37,699 bases of DNA. It comes from a virus. Positions 8,476 through 15,359 of the stretch are shown one piece after another. The position numbers and the translations under genes were made by a program. The notes beneath the pieces were generated by a model. That model ran no database searches, was not told where the DNA came from, and worked only from the letters and a program-made list of their open reading frames with translations. The stretch spans positions 1-37,699 of the IMG/VR virus record IMGVR_UViG_3300031963_000415; one strand, given 5' to 3'. The stretch's first letter is position 1. Every line of letters starts with the position of its first letter.

Positions 8476-8949
8476 ATGAGCGAACTTAAAATTGACCGTG
8501 CTGCCCGTAGCGGTGCAACCCGTGAAAAAGAAGCACGCCGCAAGCCGTGGACTCCGCCTTCCCGTCTTGACACCCCTCCTGCCCCTGAGGGCTACGAGTA
8601 CCGTTGGATTCGCGCCGAAGTCAACGGTTTCCAGGACAAGCAAAACGTCTATTCCAAGCTGCGCGAAGGTTATGAACTCGTGCGCCTGGAGGATGTGCCG
8701 GATGAATATCACGGCATGCTTCCCACGATGGACGACGGCAAACATGTCGGCGTCATTGCTGTGGGCGGACTCTTGCTCGCCAAGATTCCCAAGGAAACCA
8801 TTGAGGAGCGCAACGTGTACTTCCGCCGCAAGGCCCAGGAACAGTTGCATGCAGTGGACAACGAGATGATGCGTGAAAACGCTCACTCTACAATGCGAAT
8901 CCAAGCGCCTGAGCGCGATTCGCGCACTACGTTCCGTCAGCCCACTTAA
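8476..8949 (+). CDS. Head-associated protein of unknown function
   Basis: A 157-residue protein. The ATG at 8476 is preferred over the in-frame GTG at 8467, since AAGGAG at 8462-8467 gives eight-base spacing to the ATG; that site sits at the end of the scaffold gene. The middle carries YEYRWIRAEVNGFQDKQNV, LREGYELVRLEDVPDEYHG and KHVGVIAVGGLLLAKIPKE, a pattern I associate with conserved phage proteins between scaffold and capsid. The C-terminal third is charged and probably helical (EERNVYFRRKAQEQLHAVD). There is no enzymatic motif or membrane span. A head-vertex or assembly role is inferred from position only. Confidence 0.7.
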   Translation: MSELKIDRAARSGATREKEARRKPWTPPSRLDTPPAPEGYEYRWIRAEVNGFQDKQNVYSKLREGYELVRLEDVPDEYHGMLPTMDDGKHVGVIAVGGLLLAKIPKETIEERNVYFRRKAQEQLHAVDNEMMRENAHSTMRIQAPERDSRTTFRQPT

Positions 8950-8985
8950 GGTAGGCTGGCAATCCCACCCTTTTAGGAGCTACAA

Positions 8986-9567
8986 ATGGCAAACGTCAAC
9001 AAGCCTTTTGGTCTGCGTCCTTCTGGTAACCTGTCTGCTACTGGCGCTCAGAAGCAGTACGGCTACCAGATTCAGGACAATCAGGCCGGGGCGATTTATC
9101 AGGGCGATCTGGTCGTCGTTTCCGGCGGCTACGTTATCAAGTACGACGCATCCACGCACAACGCCCCCACGGGCGTGTTCAACGGTGTTCAGTACGACGA
9201 CCCCACCCGTGCTAACAAGCCGACCTGGAAAAACTACTACCCCGGTAGCATCAACATCACCACCGGCATCATCGCCTGTGAAGTGTTGGACGATCCGAGC
9301 CAGTTGTTCCTGGTGCAGGCTGATGGCGCTGTGGTCCAGGCCAACATTGGCAAGAACGCTGATCCGACCGCTTCCACCACTGGTAGCGTCACGACTGGCG
9401 TTTCCAATGGTTCGCTGTCGTCGGCTTCGATCAATACGACCCAAGCCCTGACCTTCAAAATCGTTGGCCTCTACGAGTCCCCGGACAATGCGCTGGGTGA
9501 TTACGCCGTGGTCGTTGTGAAACTCAATCAACACCAGTACGGCAGCGTCGGTGTTACTGCTGACTGA
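8986..9567 (+). CDS. Capsid decoration-like protein
   Basis: A 193-residue protein directly before the major capsid gene, with AGGAG in its leader. The N-terminus MANVNKPFGLRPSGNLSA and the following Gly, Thr, Val and Ser-rich beta-type sequence (GDLVVVSGGYVIKYDAS, FNGVQYDDPTRANKPTWKNY) are typical of phage decoration or capsid-accessory proteins made in large amounts. There are no Cys-rich or enzymatic motifs. A gap of 12 bases separates it from the capsid gene, so equal-level co-expression is likely. A minor coat or fibre-base role is an alternative. Confidence 0.68.
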   Translation: MANVNKPFGLRPSGNLSATGAQKQYGYQIQDNQAGAIYQGDLVVVSGGYVIKYDASTHNAPTGVFNGVQYDDPTRANKPTWKNYYPGSINITTGIIACEVLDDPSQLFLVQADGAVVQANIGKNADPTASTTGSVTTGVSNGSLSSASINTTQALTFKIVGLYESPDNALGDYAVVVVKLNQHQYGSVGVTAD

Positions 9568-9579
9568 CGGAGTTTAATC

Positions 9580-10491
9580 ATGGCAATTACCCGTTCCCAA
9601 CTTGTCAAAGAACTGGAGCCAGGACTGAACGCATTGTTCGGTCTTGAGTACAAGCGCTACGAGAATGAGCACGAGGAGATTTTCTCCATCGAGAGCTCTG
9701 ATCGTGCGTTTGAAGAAGAGGTCATGCTGACCGGCTTCGGCTCTGCCCCGGTGAAGACCGAAGGTGCTGGCGTGGCGTACGATACCGCTCTGGAATCGTT
9801 CACCGCTCGCTACACCCACGAGACCATCGCCATGGCGTTTGCGCTGACCGAAGAAGCCGTTGAGGACAACCTCTACGACCGTCTGTCGGCTCGCTACACC
9901 AAGGCTCTGGCTCGTTCGATGGCCAACACCAAGCAGGTCAAAGGCGCGTCTGTGCTGAACAATGCTTTCACCGGCGGCAGCTATGCTGGCGGCGACGGCG
10001 TGGCTCTGTGCTCGACCGCTCACCCGACCGCTCTGGGCCCTGACTTCTCCAACCGCCCTGCCGTCGCGGCTGACCTGAACGAGACCTCTCTCGAACAGGG
10101 CATCATCGACATCGCAGCGTTCACGGACGAACGTGGCCTGAAGGTCGCTCTGACCGCCCGCAAGATGATCGTTCCGAAGGAACTGCAGTTCACCGCTGAG
10201 CGACTGATGAAGTCCACTTTGCGCACTGCGTCCGCCGACAACGACATCAACGCGATCAAGTCCATGGGCCTGATCCCCGAGGGTTACGCTGTCAACCACT
10301 TCCTGACCGACATCAACGCATGGTTCCTGATCACCGATGCGCCCAACGGTCTGAAGATGTTCCAGCGTTCGCCCATCCGCACCGCGTTCGAAGGCGACTT
10401 CGACACCGGCAACGTGCGTTACAAGGCCCGCGAGCGTTACAGCTTCGGCTGGTCTGACCCGCGCGGTATCTACGGTTCTCCTGGCGCCTAA
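9580..10491 (+). CDS. Major capsid protein, HK97 fold
   Basis: A 303-residue protein with GGAG before the ATG. It has the alternation expected of HK97-type capsid proteins: an N-arm (MAITRSQLVKELEPGLNALFG), an E-loop-like region, the helix ETIAMAFALTEEAVEDNLYD, a central GGDGVALCSTAHPTALGP stretch, then ERGLKVALTARKMIVPKEL and a C-terminal NVRYKARERYSFGWSDPRG. The HPT...LNETSLEQGI pattern recalls major heads of the Mu gpT-like and related families. The window's best intrinsic terminator follows 19 bases after the stop, which marks this as the end of the head operon. It is the likely client of the GroES-like protein. Confidence 0.88.
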   Translation: MAITRSQLVKELEPGLNALFGLEYKRYENEHEEIFSIESSDRAFEEEVMLTGFGSAPVKTEGAGVAYDTALESFTARYTHETIAMAFALTEEAVEDNLYDRLSARYTKALARSMANTKQVKGASVLNNAFTGGSYAGGDGVALCSTAHPTALGPDFSNRPAVAADLNETSLEQGIIDIAAFTDERGLKVALTARKMIVPKELQFTAERLMKSTLRTASADNDINAIKSMGLIPEGYAVNHFLTDINAWFLITDAPNGLKMFQRSPIRTAFEGDFDTGNVRYKARERYSFGWSDPRGIYGSPGA

Positions 10492-10510
10492 AAATCGCCG
10501 GAAATCGATG

Positions 10511-10541
10511 AAAAGGGGCCCTTGTGGCCCCTTTTCTTTTG
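10511..10541 (+). terminator. Intrinsic terminator after the major capsid gene
   Basis: A perfect ten-base stem (AAAAGGGGCC at 10511-10520, GGCCCCTTTT at 10526-10535) encloses the loop CTTGT and is followed by CTTTT. This is a textbook rho-independent terminator. It would end head-operon transcripts and allow capsid mRNA to exceed that of downstream genes. Confidence 0.92.
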
Positions 10542-10550
10542 CGGTATATT
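10522..10550 (+). promoter_or_regulatory. Candidate promoter overlapping the terminator
   Basis: TTGTGG at 10522-10527, inside the terminator, and TATATT at 10545-10550 are spaced by 17 bases. The -10 box is a five-of-six match and the -35 is weak. A restart promoter is expected just after a strong terminator. RNA would begin near 10557 and include the inverted-repeat leader. Weak evidence by sequence alone. Confidence 0.35.
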
Positions 10551-10572
10551 GCGTCAAGCCCGGGACTCCCGA

Positions 10573-10615
10573 GCGTAGTAGACCGACCCGGCGGACGACA
10601 TGCAGACTACTACGC
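10573..10615 (+). repeat. Nine-base inverted repeat in the 10492-10637 gap
   Basis: GCGTAGTAG (10573-10581) and CTACTACGC (10607-10615) are perfect complements with a 25-base spacer, placed in the leader of the 10638 gene. A smaller CGGG-ACT-CCCG hairpin lies just before it. It could be an RNA stem that protects or regulates the message, or a protein-binding site. The 146-base gap holds the terminator, the candidate promoter and this repeat, and no credible gene. Confidence 0.5.
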
Positions 10616-10637
10616 GACTCGCATGTGAGGATTCATC

Positions 10638-11156
10638 ATGGCAAATACCACGTTCACCGGCCCGGTTCGTTCCCAGAACGGCTTTCAGTCCGTCACCGTC
10701 AGCTCCACCACTGGCGCCGTCACTGTTAACGGCACCTTTGGTTCGTCTACCAGTGTGACGGACTTGACCACCACAAATCTGGTTTTCACTGACCAAAACC
10801 ACCCCACCACTGCTGCGATTAATGCTACGGCCGTCGCCACTGCCGCAGAGGTCAAAACCGGCTACATCACTTCCACTTCGGCATCGCCCACAACCATCAC
10901 TTTGCCTACTGGCACGTTGCTGGGCGCGGCTTTGGGAGCAACCCGTGGCACCGTGTTGGAACTGTACGTTGACAACACCGCAGGGGCCAGCACTGTGACC
11001 ATCGCTGTTGCCACCAACGGTATCCTGTCTTCTGCCGCCGCAGACACTGCAGGCAGCTTCGGTGACCTGACTATCGCTTCTGGCGCTACTGGCTTGGCAC
11101 GATTCACCATCATGTTCTCCAGCGCAACGGCCTACGTATTTACCCGCACGGCCTAA
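10638..11156 (+). CDS. Thr/Ala-rich structural protein (head fibre or decoration type)
   Basis: A 172-residue protein with GAGGA before the ATG and almost no charged residues. Sequence such as GPVRSQNGFQSVTVSST, TLPTGTLLGAALGATRGT and ASTVTIAVATNGILSS is a beta-rich, low-charge composition common to phage fibre shafts and head-decoration domains. The N-terminal FTGPVRSQNGF motif is frequent in phage proteins coded next to the capsid gene. It is the first gene after the capsid terminator. It has no enzymatic motif. A capsid-surface fibre is the leading guess. Confidence 0.65.
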   Translation: MANTTFTGPVRSQNGFQSVTVSSTTGAVTVNGTFGSSTSVTDLTTTNLVFTDQNHPTTAAINATAVATAAEVKTGYITSTSASPTTITLPTGTLLGAALGATRGTVLELYVDNTAGASTVTIAVATNGILSSAAADTAGSFGDLTIASGATGLARFTIMFSSATAYVFTRTA

Positions 11157-11169
11157 TTAGGAGTCCACC

Positions 11170-11463
11170 ATGGGCTTTCAATTTGACGTAAGGTCAAAGA
11201 CGATGACCACAACCGGTGCTACGGGCATCGGTTACCCGCGTGCGCGTATTAAAGCTATTTATTACGTCGCAGGCACTGCAGGCTCAATTTCCTTTAAGGA
11301 CGGTGATGCAAGCGGCGAGGAGAAAATTCTCTTGGCTACCCCTGCCAGCACCGCAGGAAACGGGTCTACCTACGTCTTGATTCCAGGCGACGGGGTCGTG
11401 TTTGCGGCAGACCCGTATCTCACCATCACGGGTCCCTCTTCGGTGACCTTCTTCTACGGCTAA
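11170..11463 (+). CDS. Small structural protein of unknown function (97 aa)
   Basis: A beta-type protein with one clear hydrophobic core: ARIKAIYYVAGTAGSISFKD, EEKILLATPAS, STYVLIPGDGVVFAADPYL and SSVTFFYG. It resembles small phage virion proteins that bind capsid or connector surfaces. The leader TAGGAGTCCACC is nearly the same as the one before the next gene (AAGGAGTCCATC), suggesting matched translation. It forms a run with the genes on both sides. Confidence 0.65.
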   Translation: MGFQFDVRSKTMTTTGATGIGYPRARIKAIYYVAGTAGSISFKDGDASGEEKILLATPASTAGNGSTYVLIPGDGVVFAADPYLTITGPSSVTFFYG

Positions 11464-11473
11464 GGAGTCCATC

Positions 11474-11659
11474 ATGGGACGAGCAGCAAAAATGGCAATC
11501 CCCGAGTACCAGGGCGAAATGCAGCCCGGTGCGCAAAAGCAGGACATGGCCAAGGGCGGTCCGAAGCAGACTCCCCGCAAGGACTACCAGAAGCCTTCGT
11601 CTTCTGTGGCTCCGCGTGGTGTGGGCATGGCCCGCAACAAGCAGTGCAAGATGTACTGA
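11474..11659 (+). CDS. Small basic, probably disordered protein (61 aa)
   Basis: AAGGAG precedes the ATG. The product is rich in Lys, Gln, Pro, Gly and Met, with no predicted hydrophobic core; it begins MGRAAKMAIPEYQGEMQPG and ends GVGMARNKQCKMY. Its stop lies one base before the next ATG, so translation is probably coupled. Small proteins of this make-up commonly sit beside DUF6321-like genes in phages. Function unknown. Confidence 0.6.
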   Translation: MGRAAKMAIPEYQGEMQPGAQKQDMAKGGPKQTPRKDYQKPSSSVAPRGVGMARNKQCKMY

Positions 11660-11660
11660 G

Positions 11661-11921
11661 ATGGCTAAGTCTCCCGCTTGGCAGCGTAAGGAAGGCAAGG
11701 ACCCCAAGGGCGGCTTGAACGCCCGGGGGCGTGCCTCCGCGAAGGCTCAGGGCATGAACCTGAAGCCTCCGGCTCCCAGCCCCAAGACCAACGCAGACAA
11801 AGGACGCAAGGCGTCCTTTTGTTCTCGGATGGAGGGGATGAAGAGTAAGCTGACCAGCGCCAAGACTGCCAAGGACCCGGATTCCCGGATTAACAAATCG
11901 CTGCGTGCGTGGAAGTGCTGA
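11661..11921 (+). CDS. DUF6321-like small phage protein (86 aa)
   Basis: The frame is open further upstream, but the ATG at 11661, one base after the preceding stop, gives a product starting MAKSPAWQRKEGKDPKGGL. That opening and the ending FCSRMEGMKSKLTSAKTAK...SRINKSLRAWKC match a short, basic family I know from many phages as DUF6321. Cys54 and Cys86 flank the conserved C-terminal half. The central part is Lys/Pro-rich. Its function is not established; basic charge would suit a nucleic-acid-associated virion protein. The family name comes from pattern memory. Confidence 0.75.
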   Translation: MAKSPAWQRKEGKDPKGGLNARGRASAKAQGMNLKPPAPSPKTNADKGRKASFCSRMEGMKSKLTSAKTAKDPDSRINKSLRAWKC

Positions 11922-11922
11922 C

Positions 11923-12132
11923 ATGGGCCAACATCAAGAAACAGTGAAAAACACGCTGGACATTGTCTCGGTGTTTGCAGCAATAGGTTCTTTTCTTGAA
12001 CTGCTGACCCCGGTGTTCGGTTTGATTGGTGCTGTGTGGACGCTCATGCGTATCGCAGAGATGGTCACCGGCAAGCCGTTCTCTGAAATTGTTCGCCGCA
12101 AGAAGGTGGCTGACGATGCCAGCAGCGAGTAA
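11923..12132 (+). CDS. Holin-like small membrane protein (69 aa)
   Basis: The ATG at 11923 begins two bases after the preceding stop. Residues ~11-28 and ~31-46 are hydrophobic (TLDIVSVFAAIGSFLELL, PVFGLIGAVWTLMRIAEM) with a Pro between them, followed by a basic C-terminal tail (IVRRKKVADD). Two close spans with a positive tail are typical of small class II holins. Similar short proteins occur in T7-like and pelagic phages. It lies among head and connector genes rather than beside an endolysin. Holin is the best guess; a virion membrane protein is possible. Confidence 0.58.
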   Translation: MGQHQETVKNTLDIVSVFAAIGSFLELLTPVFGLIGAVWTLMRIAEMVTGKPFSEIVRRKKVADDASSE

Positions 12133-12481
12133 GAAGCAAAAGCGCTTGATGGATGCGGCGGCGCACAGCCCCGCATTCGCCAAGAAGGTAGGCATCCCTA
12201 TGTCCGTCGCTAAGGACTTCAGTGAGTCCAGCAAGGGCTTGAAATTTAGGAAAGGTGGTGGTGAAATGATGGGTTACAAAAAAGGCGGCCTTGCTATGCG
12301 TGGTGAGGGCATCGCCAAAAAAGGTTTTGCCAAGGGTGGTGCGGTGACGGCCAAAGGTGCTGACACTGCTGGTCCGCAAGGCGGTCCGACCCACCAGCCG
12401 GTCAAAAAGAGCGTCCAAGGCGACACCGTGCAGGTTCGCGGCGTGGGCGCTGCTCGTGCTCGTAAGGCCACGATCTACTGA
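12116..12481 (+). CDS. Basic Gly/Lys-rich protein with PAxSKKQ N-terminus (121 aa)
   Basis: The ATG at 12116 overlaps the end of the holin-like gene by 17 bases, with AAGGTGG at 12103-12109. The N-terminus MPAASKKQKRLMDAAAHSP followed by VGIPMSVAKDFSESSKG matches a small-protein pattern (PAxSKxQxxLM...DF) that recurs in tailed phages of many types. The rest is Gly/Lys-rich and includes YKKGGLAM and GFAKGGAVTAKG (residues 70-81), a copy of the F-A-x-G-G motif also seen in the giant protein and in an ejection protein. There are no Cys residues. It is probably a virion or nucleic-acid-associated protein. Confidence 0.65.
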   Translation: MPAASKKQKRLMDAAAHSPAFAKKVGIPMSVAKDFSESSKGLKFRKGGGEMMGYKKGGLAMRGEGIAKKGFAKGGAVTAKGADTAGPQGGPTHQPVKKSVQGDTVQVRGVGAARARKATIY

Positions 12482-12486
12482 GCATC

Positions 12487-13164
12487 ATGGCCACTTCAGG
12501 CGTTGCCACCTTCAACCTGGAGTTCGATGACATCATCGTCGAGGCGTATGAACGCTGCGGCCTTGATGTCAGGGACGGCTACGACATGAAGACGGCACTG
12601 CGCTCGATCAACCTGATGTTCGCCGAGTGGGCGAACCGTGGCTTGAACCTGTGGACCATCGAGCAGCGCCAAGTTGCTCTGGTGGCCGGGCAGTATGAGT
12701 ACACGCTGCCGGATGACACTGTCGATGCTTTGTCGGCGGTCATTCGCACGAACGCAGGTTTGTCCACGCAGCAGGACATCACGATTGATCGCATCGGCTA
12801 TGCCGAGTATCTGCATGTGCCCAACAAGAGCACGCAGTCTCGTCCGGCGCAGTATTTTGTTCAGCGCACGGCCCCGGCCAAGCTATTCTTGTATCCGGCT
12901 CCTGATGCCACGCAGTCCTACATCTTCCGCTACTACGCCATCCGGCGCATCCAGGATGCGGGCACGTTCTCAAATACGGCGGACATTTCGTTCCGATTCC
13001 TGCCCTGTTTGATTGCGGGAACCGCGTACTACCTGTCTGTGAAGAAGGCGCCTGAGCGCATCCAGTTGCTCAAGACCATGTACGAAGAGGAGTTCGCCCG
13101 CGCGGCTGCAGAAGACCGCGAAAGGTCGAGCTATTTTGCGGTTCCTAAGACCTGGGGGTACTAG
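12487..13164 (+). CDS. Head-tail adaptor, P22 gp4-like
   Basis: A 225-residue protein opening with FNLEFDDIIVEAYERCGLD, MKTALRSINLMFAEWANRG and LNLWTIEQRQVALVAGQYEY, a pattern characteristic of the podovirus adaptor that binds under the portal (P22 gp4, T7 gp11 role). Further on are FFVQRT-type strands (PAQYFVQRTAPAKLFLYPAP), TAYYLSVKKAPERIQLLK and a C-terminal helix ending in SSYFAVPKTWGY. The order capsid, adaptor, tail is conserved in this group. Its start is close behind the previous stop and has only a weak ribosome site, so coupling is likely. Confidence 0.8.
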   Translation: MATSGVATFNLEFDDIIVEAYERCGLDVRDGYDMKTALRSINLMFAEWANRGLNLWTIEQRQVALVAGQYEYTLPDDTVDALSAVIRTNAGLSTQQDITIDRIGYAEYLHVPNKSTQSRPAQYFVQRTAPAKLFLYPAPDATQSYIFRYYAIRRIQDAGTFSNTADISFRFLPCLIAGTAYYLSVKKAPERIQLLKTMYEEEFARAAAEDRERSSYFAVPKTWGY

Positions 13165-13166
13165 GA

Positions 13167-13502
13167 ATGAGCGGTGGGTGGGCCTCCGGCAAATTTGCAA
13201 TTGCTCTGTGCGATCAGTGCGGGCAGCGCTTTAAGCTCAACGCCCTCATCAAGGACTGGAAGGGCTTCAAGGTTTGTCGTGAGTGCTATGAGCCCAAGCA
13301 TCCTCAGTTGGAGCCTAAGCGGACGATCACGGAGCCCCAGGCGTTGTACCAGCCGCGCCCTGAGGCGCGCATGGCTGTGACAGTTTTTGTGGGTAGCCCG
13401 GGTGATTCTTCAATTGGCAGTATCGGTATGATTCCGATGCCGTTGTCTCAGCAGTTGTGGGCCGCTGGGGTGCTTGCTCCTGTCACGGTGGAGATCACAT
13501 GA
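13167..13502 (+). CDS. Zinc-ribbon protein in the connector operon (111 aa)
   Basis: Two Cys pairs, CDQC (15-18) and CREC (37-40), are separated by a strand-like FKLNALIKDWKGFKV segment and followed by YEPKHPQLEPKR. This four-Cys zinc ribbon is a known, widespread phage small protein next to adaptor genes. The C-terminal half has little charge (VTVFVGSPGDSSIGSIGM). It starts two bases after the adaptor stop and overlaps the next gene through ATGA. The zinc ribbon could stabilise a connector component or bind nucleic acid; no experimental role is known to me. Confidence 0.72.
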   Translation: MSGGWASGKFAIALCDQCGQRFKLNALIKDWKGFKVCRECYEPKHPQLEPKRTITEPQALYQPRPEARMAVTVFVGSPGDSSIGSIGMIPMPLSQQLWAAGVLAPVTVEIT

Positions 13503-14164
13503 ATTACACAGAACTCAAAGCCACAATTGAGGACTACACTGAGAACACCTTCACGCAGGATGAGCTTGCAACCTTTGTGAAGCAGGCCGAGCAGCGTATT
13601 TACAATACGGTGCAGCTTGCCAACTTGCGCAGGAACGTGACGGGCACCTTCTCGGCGAACAACAAATACCTCTCGGCCCCGGGCGATTTTTTGTCGGTCT
13701 ATTCCATCGCCGTAATTGATCAGCTTGGCGACTACCACTATCTCAAAAACGTGGATGTCAACTACATTCGGCAGGTCTACCCATCGGCTTCGACCACCGC
13801 GCTGCCCAAGTACTACGCCATTTTTGGTCCCGTCACGAACTTGCAGACGGAGTTGTCTTTTATCGTGGGACCGACTCCCAATTCGTCATATGCAGTAGAG
13901 CTGCATTACTACTACTATCCGACCTCGATGGCTGATACGGTCAATAATCCGTCGGGCACCACGTGGTTGGGCGACAATTTTGACTCTGTCTTGCTGTACG
14001 GCTCTTTGGTGGAGGCCTACACCTTCATGAAGGGCGAGCAGGATATGATGGCTGTCTACGACACCAAGTACAAAGAGGCCTTGATGCTTCTTAAGAACCT
14101 GGGCGACGGCAAGCAGCGCGGTGACGCATACCTGGATGGTCAGGTCAAGCTCAAGGTGCAGTAA
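13499..14164 (+). CDS. Neck / phage adaptor-like structural protein
   Basis: The ATG at 13499 overlaps the preceding TGA, so this start is favoured over longer in-frame options. The product has 221 residues: MNYTELKATIEDYTENTF, DELATFVKQAEQRIYNTVQ, LANLRRNVTGTFSANNKYLS, then PGDFLSVYSIAVIDQLGDY and ELHYYYYPTSMAD, and a C-terminal helix KYKEALMLLKNLGDGKQRG. This is a frequent podovirus and siphovirus connector-region protein often labelled phage adaptor. It is probably the second ring between portal and tail. It has no enzymatic features. Confidence 0.72.
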   Translation: MNYTELKATIEDYTENTFTQDELATFVKQAEQRIYNTVQLANLRRNVTGTFSANNKYLSAPGDFLSVYSIAVIDQLGDYHYLKNVDVNYIRQVYPSASTTALPKYYAIFGPVTNLQTELSFIVGPTPNSSYAVELHYYYYPTSMADTVNNPSGTTWLGDNFDSVLLYGSLVEAYTFMKGEQDMMAVYDTKYKEALMLLKNLGDGKQRGDAYLDGQVKLKVQ

Positions 14165-14580
14165 TGATCAGTGCAGGACTTGTCACCAGTTTCAAAGGGC
14201 AGTTGCTGCTGGGTCAGCACGATCTGCTCAACGACGTCATCAAAATCGCCCTGTACAGCTCGTCGGCGGTTCTGGGCCCAGAGACCACCGTTTACACCAG
14301 CACCGGGGAAGTCACCAGTGCGGGGTACACGGCGGGCGGGCAGGTCTTGCTTCTTCCCGTCGTGAGCAGTGGTAATGGGACAGGTTTTGCCAGTTTTGCC
14401 GATCCAATTTGGTACGCGACGACATTTTCCGTTCGTGGCGCCCTCATCTACAATTTCACCAAGGGCAACAAAGCTATTGGCGTGTTGAACTTTGGTCTCG
14501 ATCAGGTAACGCTGACCCAGGATTTCAAGATTCAATTCCCTGCCCCCAATCCAGAAACCGCGCTGATTCGCGTTACCTAA
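14164..14580 (+). CDS. Conserved virion protein of unknown role (138 aa)
   Basis: The ATG overlaps the preceding TAA by one base. The sequence MISAGLVTSFKGQLLLGQHD, IKIALYSSSAVL, GEVTSAGYTAGGQVLLLP, FADPIWYATTFSVRGALIYN and KAIGVLNFGLDQVTLTQDF is a conserved beta-sandwich-like pattern present in many phages between adaptor and fibre genes. It likely belongs to the tail or head surface. The function is unknown to me, but the family is readily recognisable. Confidence 0.7.
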   Translation: MISAGLVTSFKGQLLLGQHDLLNDVIKIALYSSSAVLGPETTVYTSTGEVTSAGYTAGGQVLLLPVVSSGNGTGFASFADPIWYATTFSVRGALIYNFTKGNKAIGVLNFGLDQVTLTQDFKIQFPAPNPETALIRVT

Positions 14581-14590
14581 GGAGCAGAAC

Positions 14591-15172
14591 ATGCTGTCCG
14601 AAAAATCAAAAGCCGTTGATGTTGTCCAGGCTGCCCTGACTCGTCTTTCCGGGGCGCAGGACTGCGCTTCGGCCAAGGGTGTGTACGCCCTAGAATGCCG
14701 GGATGCCCAGGGCAATCTTAAATGGCAGCAAGACATTTCTAACTTGGTTGTCAACCAGGGCCTGCAGGACATGAACGCCAAGTATTTTACCGGCAGCGGC
14801 TACACTGCCACGTGGTACCTTGGTTTGTACGGCGCGGCCGCATCCAATACCCCGGCAGCCGGGGATACCATGGCTTTGCATGGGGGCTGGACTGAAATCA
14901 CCCCGTATAGCAACGCTACTCGTCCTGCTTGCACTTTTGGCACTCCCACTACGGCCAACCCGTCGGTGGCCACCAACAGCGCATCCCCGGCCGCGTTCAC
15001 CATCAACGCAACGGCCACTGTTGGTGGGGCGTTTTTGACCTCCAATAACACTAAAGGTGGTTCCACGGGCGTGTTGTTCTCGGCCTCTGACTTTGCGGCC
15101 CCCGGGGATCGCGTGGTGGCTTCGGGCGACACCTTGAACGTGACTTACACGTTCAGCCTCACCGCAACCTAA
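14591..15172 (+). CDS. Conserved structural (tail or surface) protein (193 aa)
   Basis: AAGGAG precedes the ATG. After a helical N-terminus the protein has DISNLVVNQGLQDMNAKYF, TATWYLGLYGAAA, GDTMALHGGWTEITPYSN, VGGAFLTSNNTKGGSTGVLF and DTLNVTYTFSLTAT, a series I recognise from many phages as a surface beta domain. It may be a receptor-binding accessory or a capsid protein. It stands at the boundary between connector and fibre genes. The precise role is unknown. Confidence 0.7.
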   Translation: MLSEKSKAVDVVQAALTRLSGAQDCASAKGVYALECRDAQGNLKWQQDISNLVVNQGLQDMNAKYFTGSGYTATWYLGLYGAAASNTPAAGDTMALHGGWTEITPYSNATRPACTFGTPTTANPSVATNSASPAAFTINATATVGGAFLTSNNTKGGSTGVLFSASDFAAPGDRVVASGDTLNVTYTFSLTAT

Positions 15173-15184
15173 TAGGAGCGCCTT

Positions 15185-15358
15185 ATGGCATTCAAAATTG
15201 GTGATGTTGTTCGGCTCAAGTCGGTAGTTCCGCAGGGCCCTGTCATCCGCATGCGGATGGATGAACAAACGGGCGTCATTTCCTATCTTTTGGAATGGAC
15301 GGATCAGGCTGGGCAGGTTCAACAGCGCTGGTTCACGGAATCCCAGCTAGAGGCCTAA
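15185..15358 (+). CDS. DUF2158 / YodC-like small protein (57 aa)
   Basis: An ATG follows AATAGGAGCGCCTT. The product begins MAFKIGDVVRLKSVVPQGPV and ends VQQRWFTESQLEA. The GDVVRLKS opening, a central turn, and a tail with W-F and ES-x-L agree with the small SH3-like YodC/DUF2158 family of phages and bacteria (pattern memory). It is too short for standard open-frame lists but fully occupies the gap between 14591-15172 and the 15360 gene, with a stop two bases before that start. Function unknown. Confidence 0.72.
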   Translation: MAFKIGDVVRLKSVVPQGPVIRMRMDEQTGVISYLLEWTDQAGQVQQRWFTESQLEA

Positions 15359-15359
15359 T

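Noticed and set aside
10508-10729. 73-codon frame across the capsid terminator
   Set aside because: It reads through the terminator hairpin and into the 10638 gene in another frame, and has no ribosome site.
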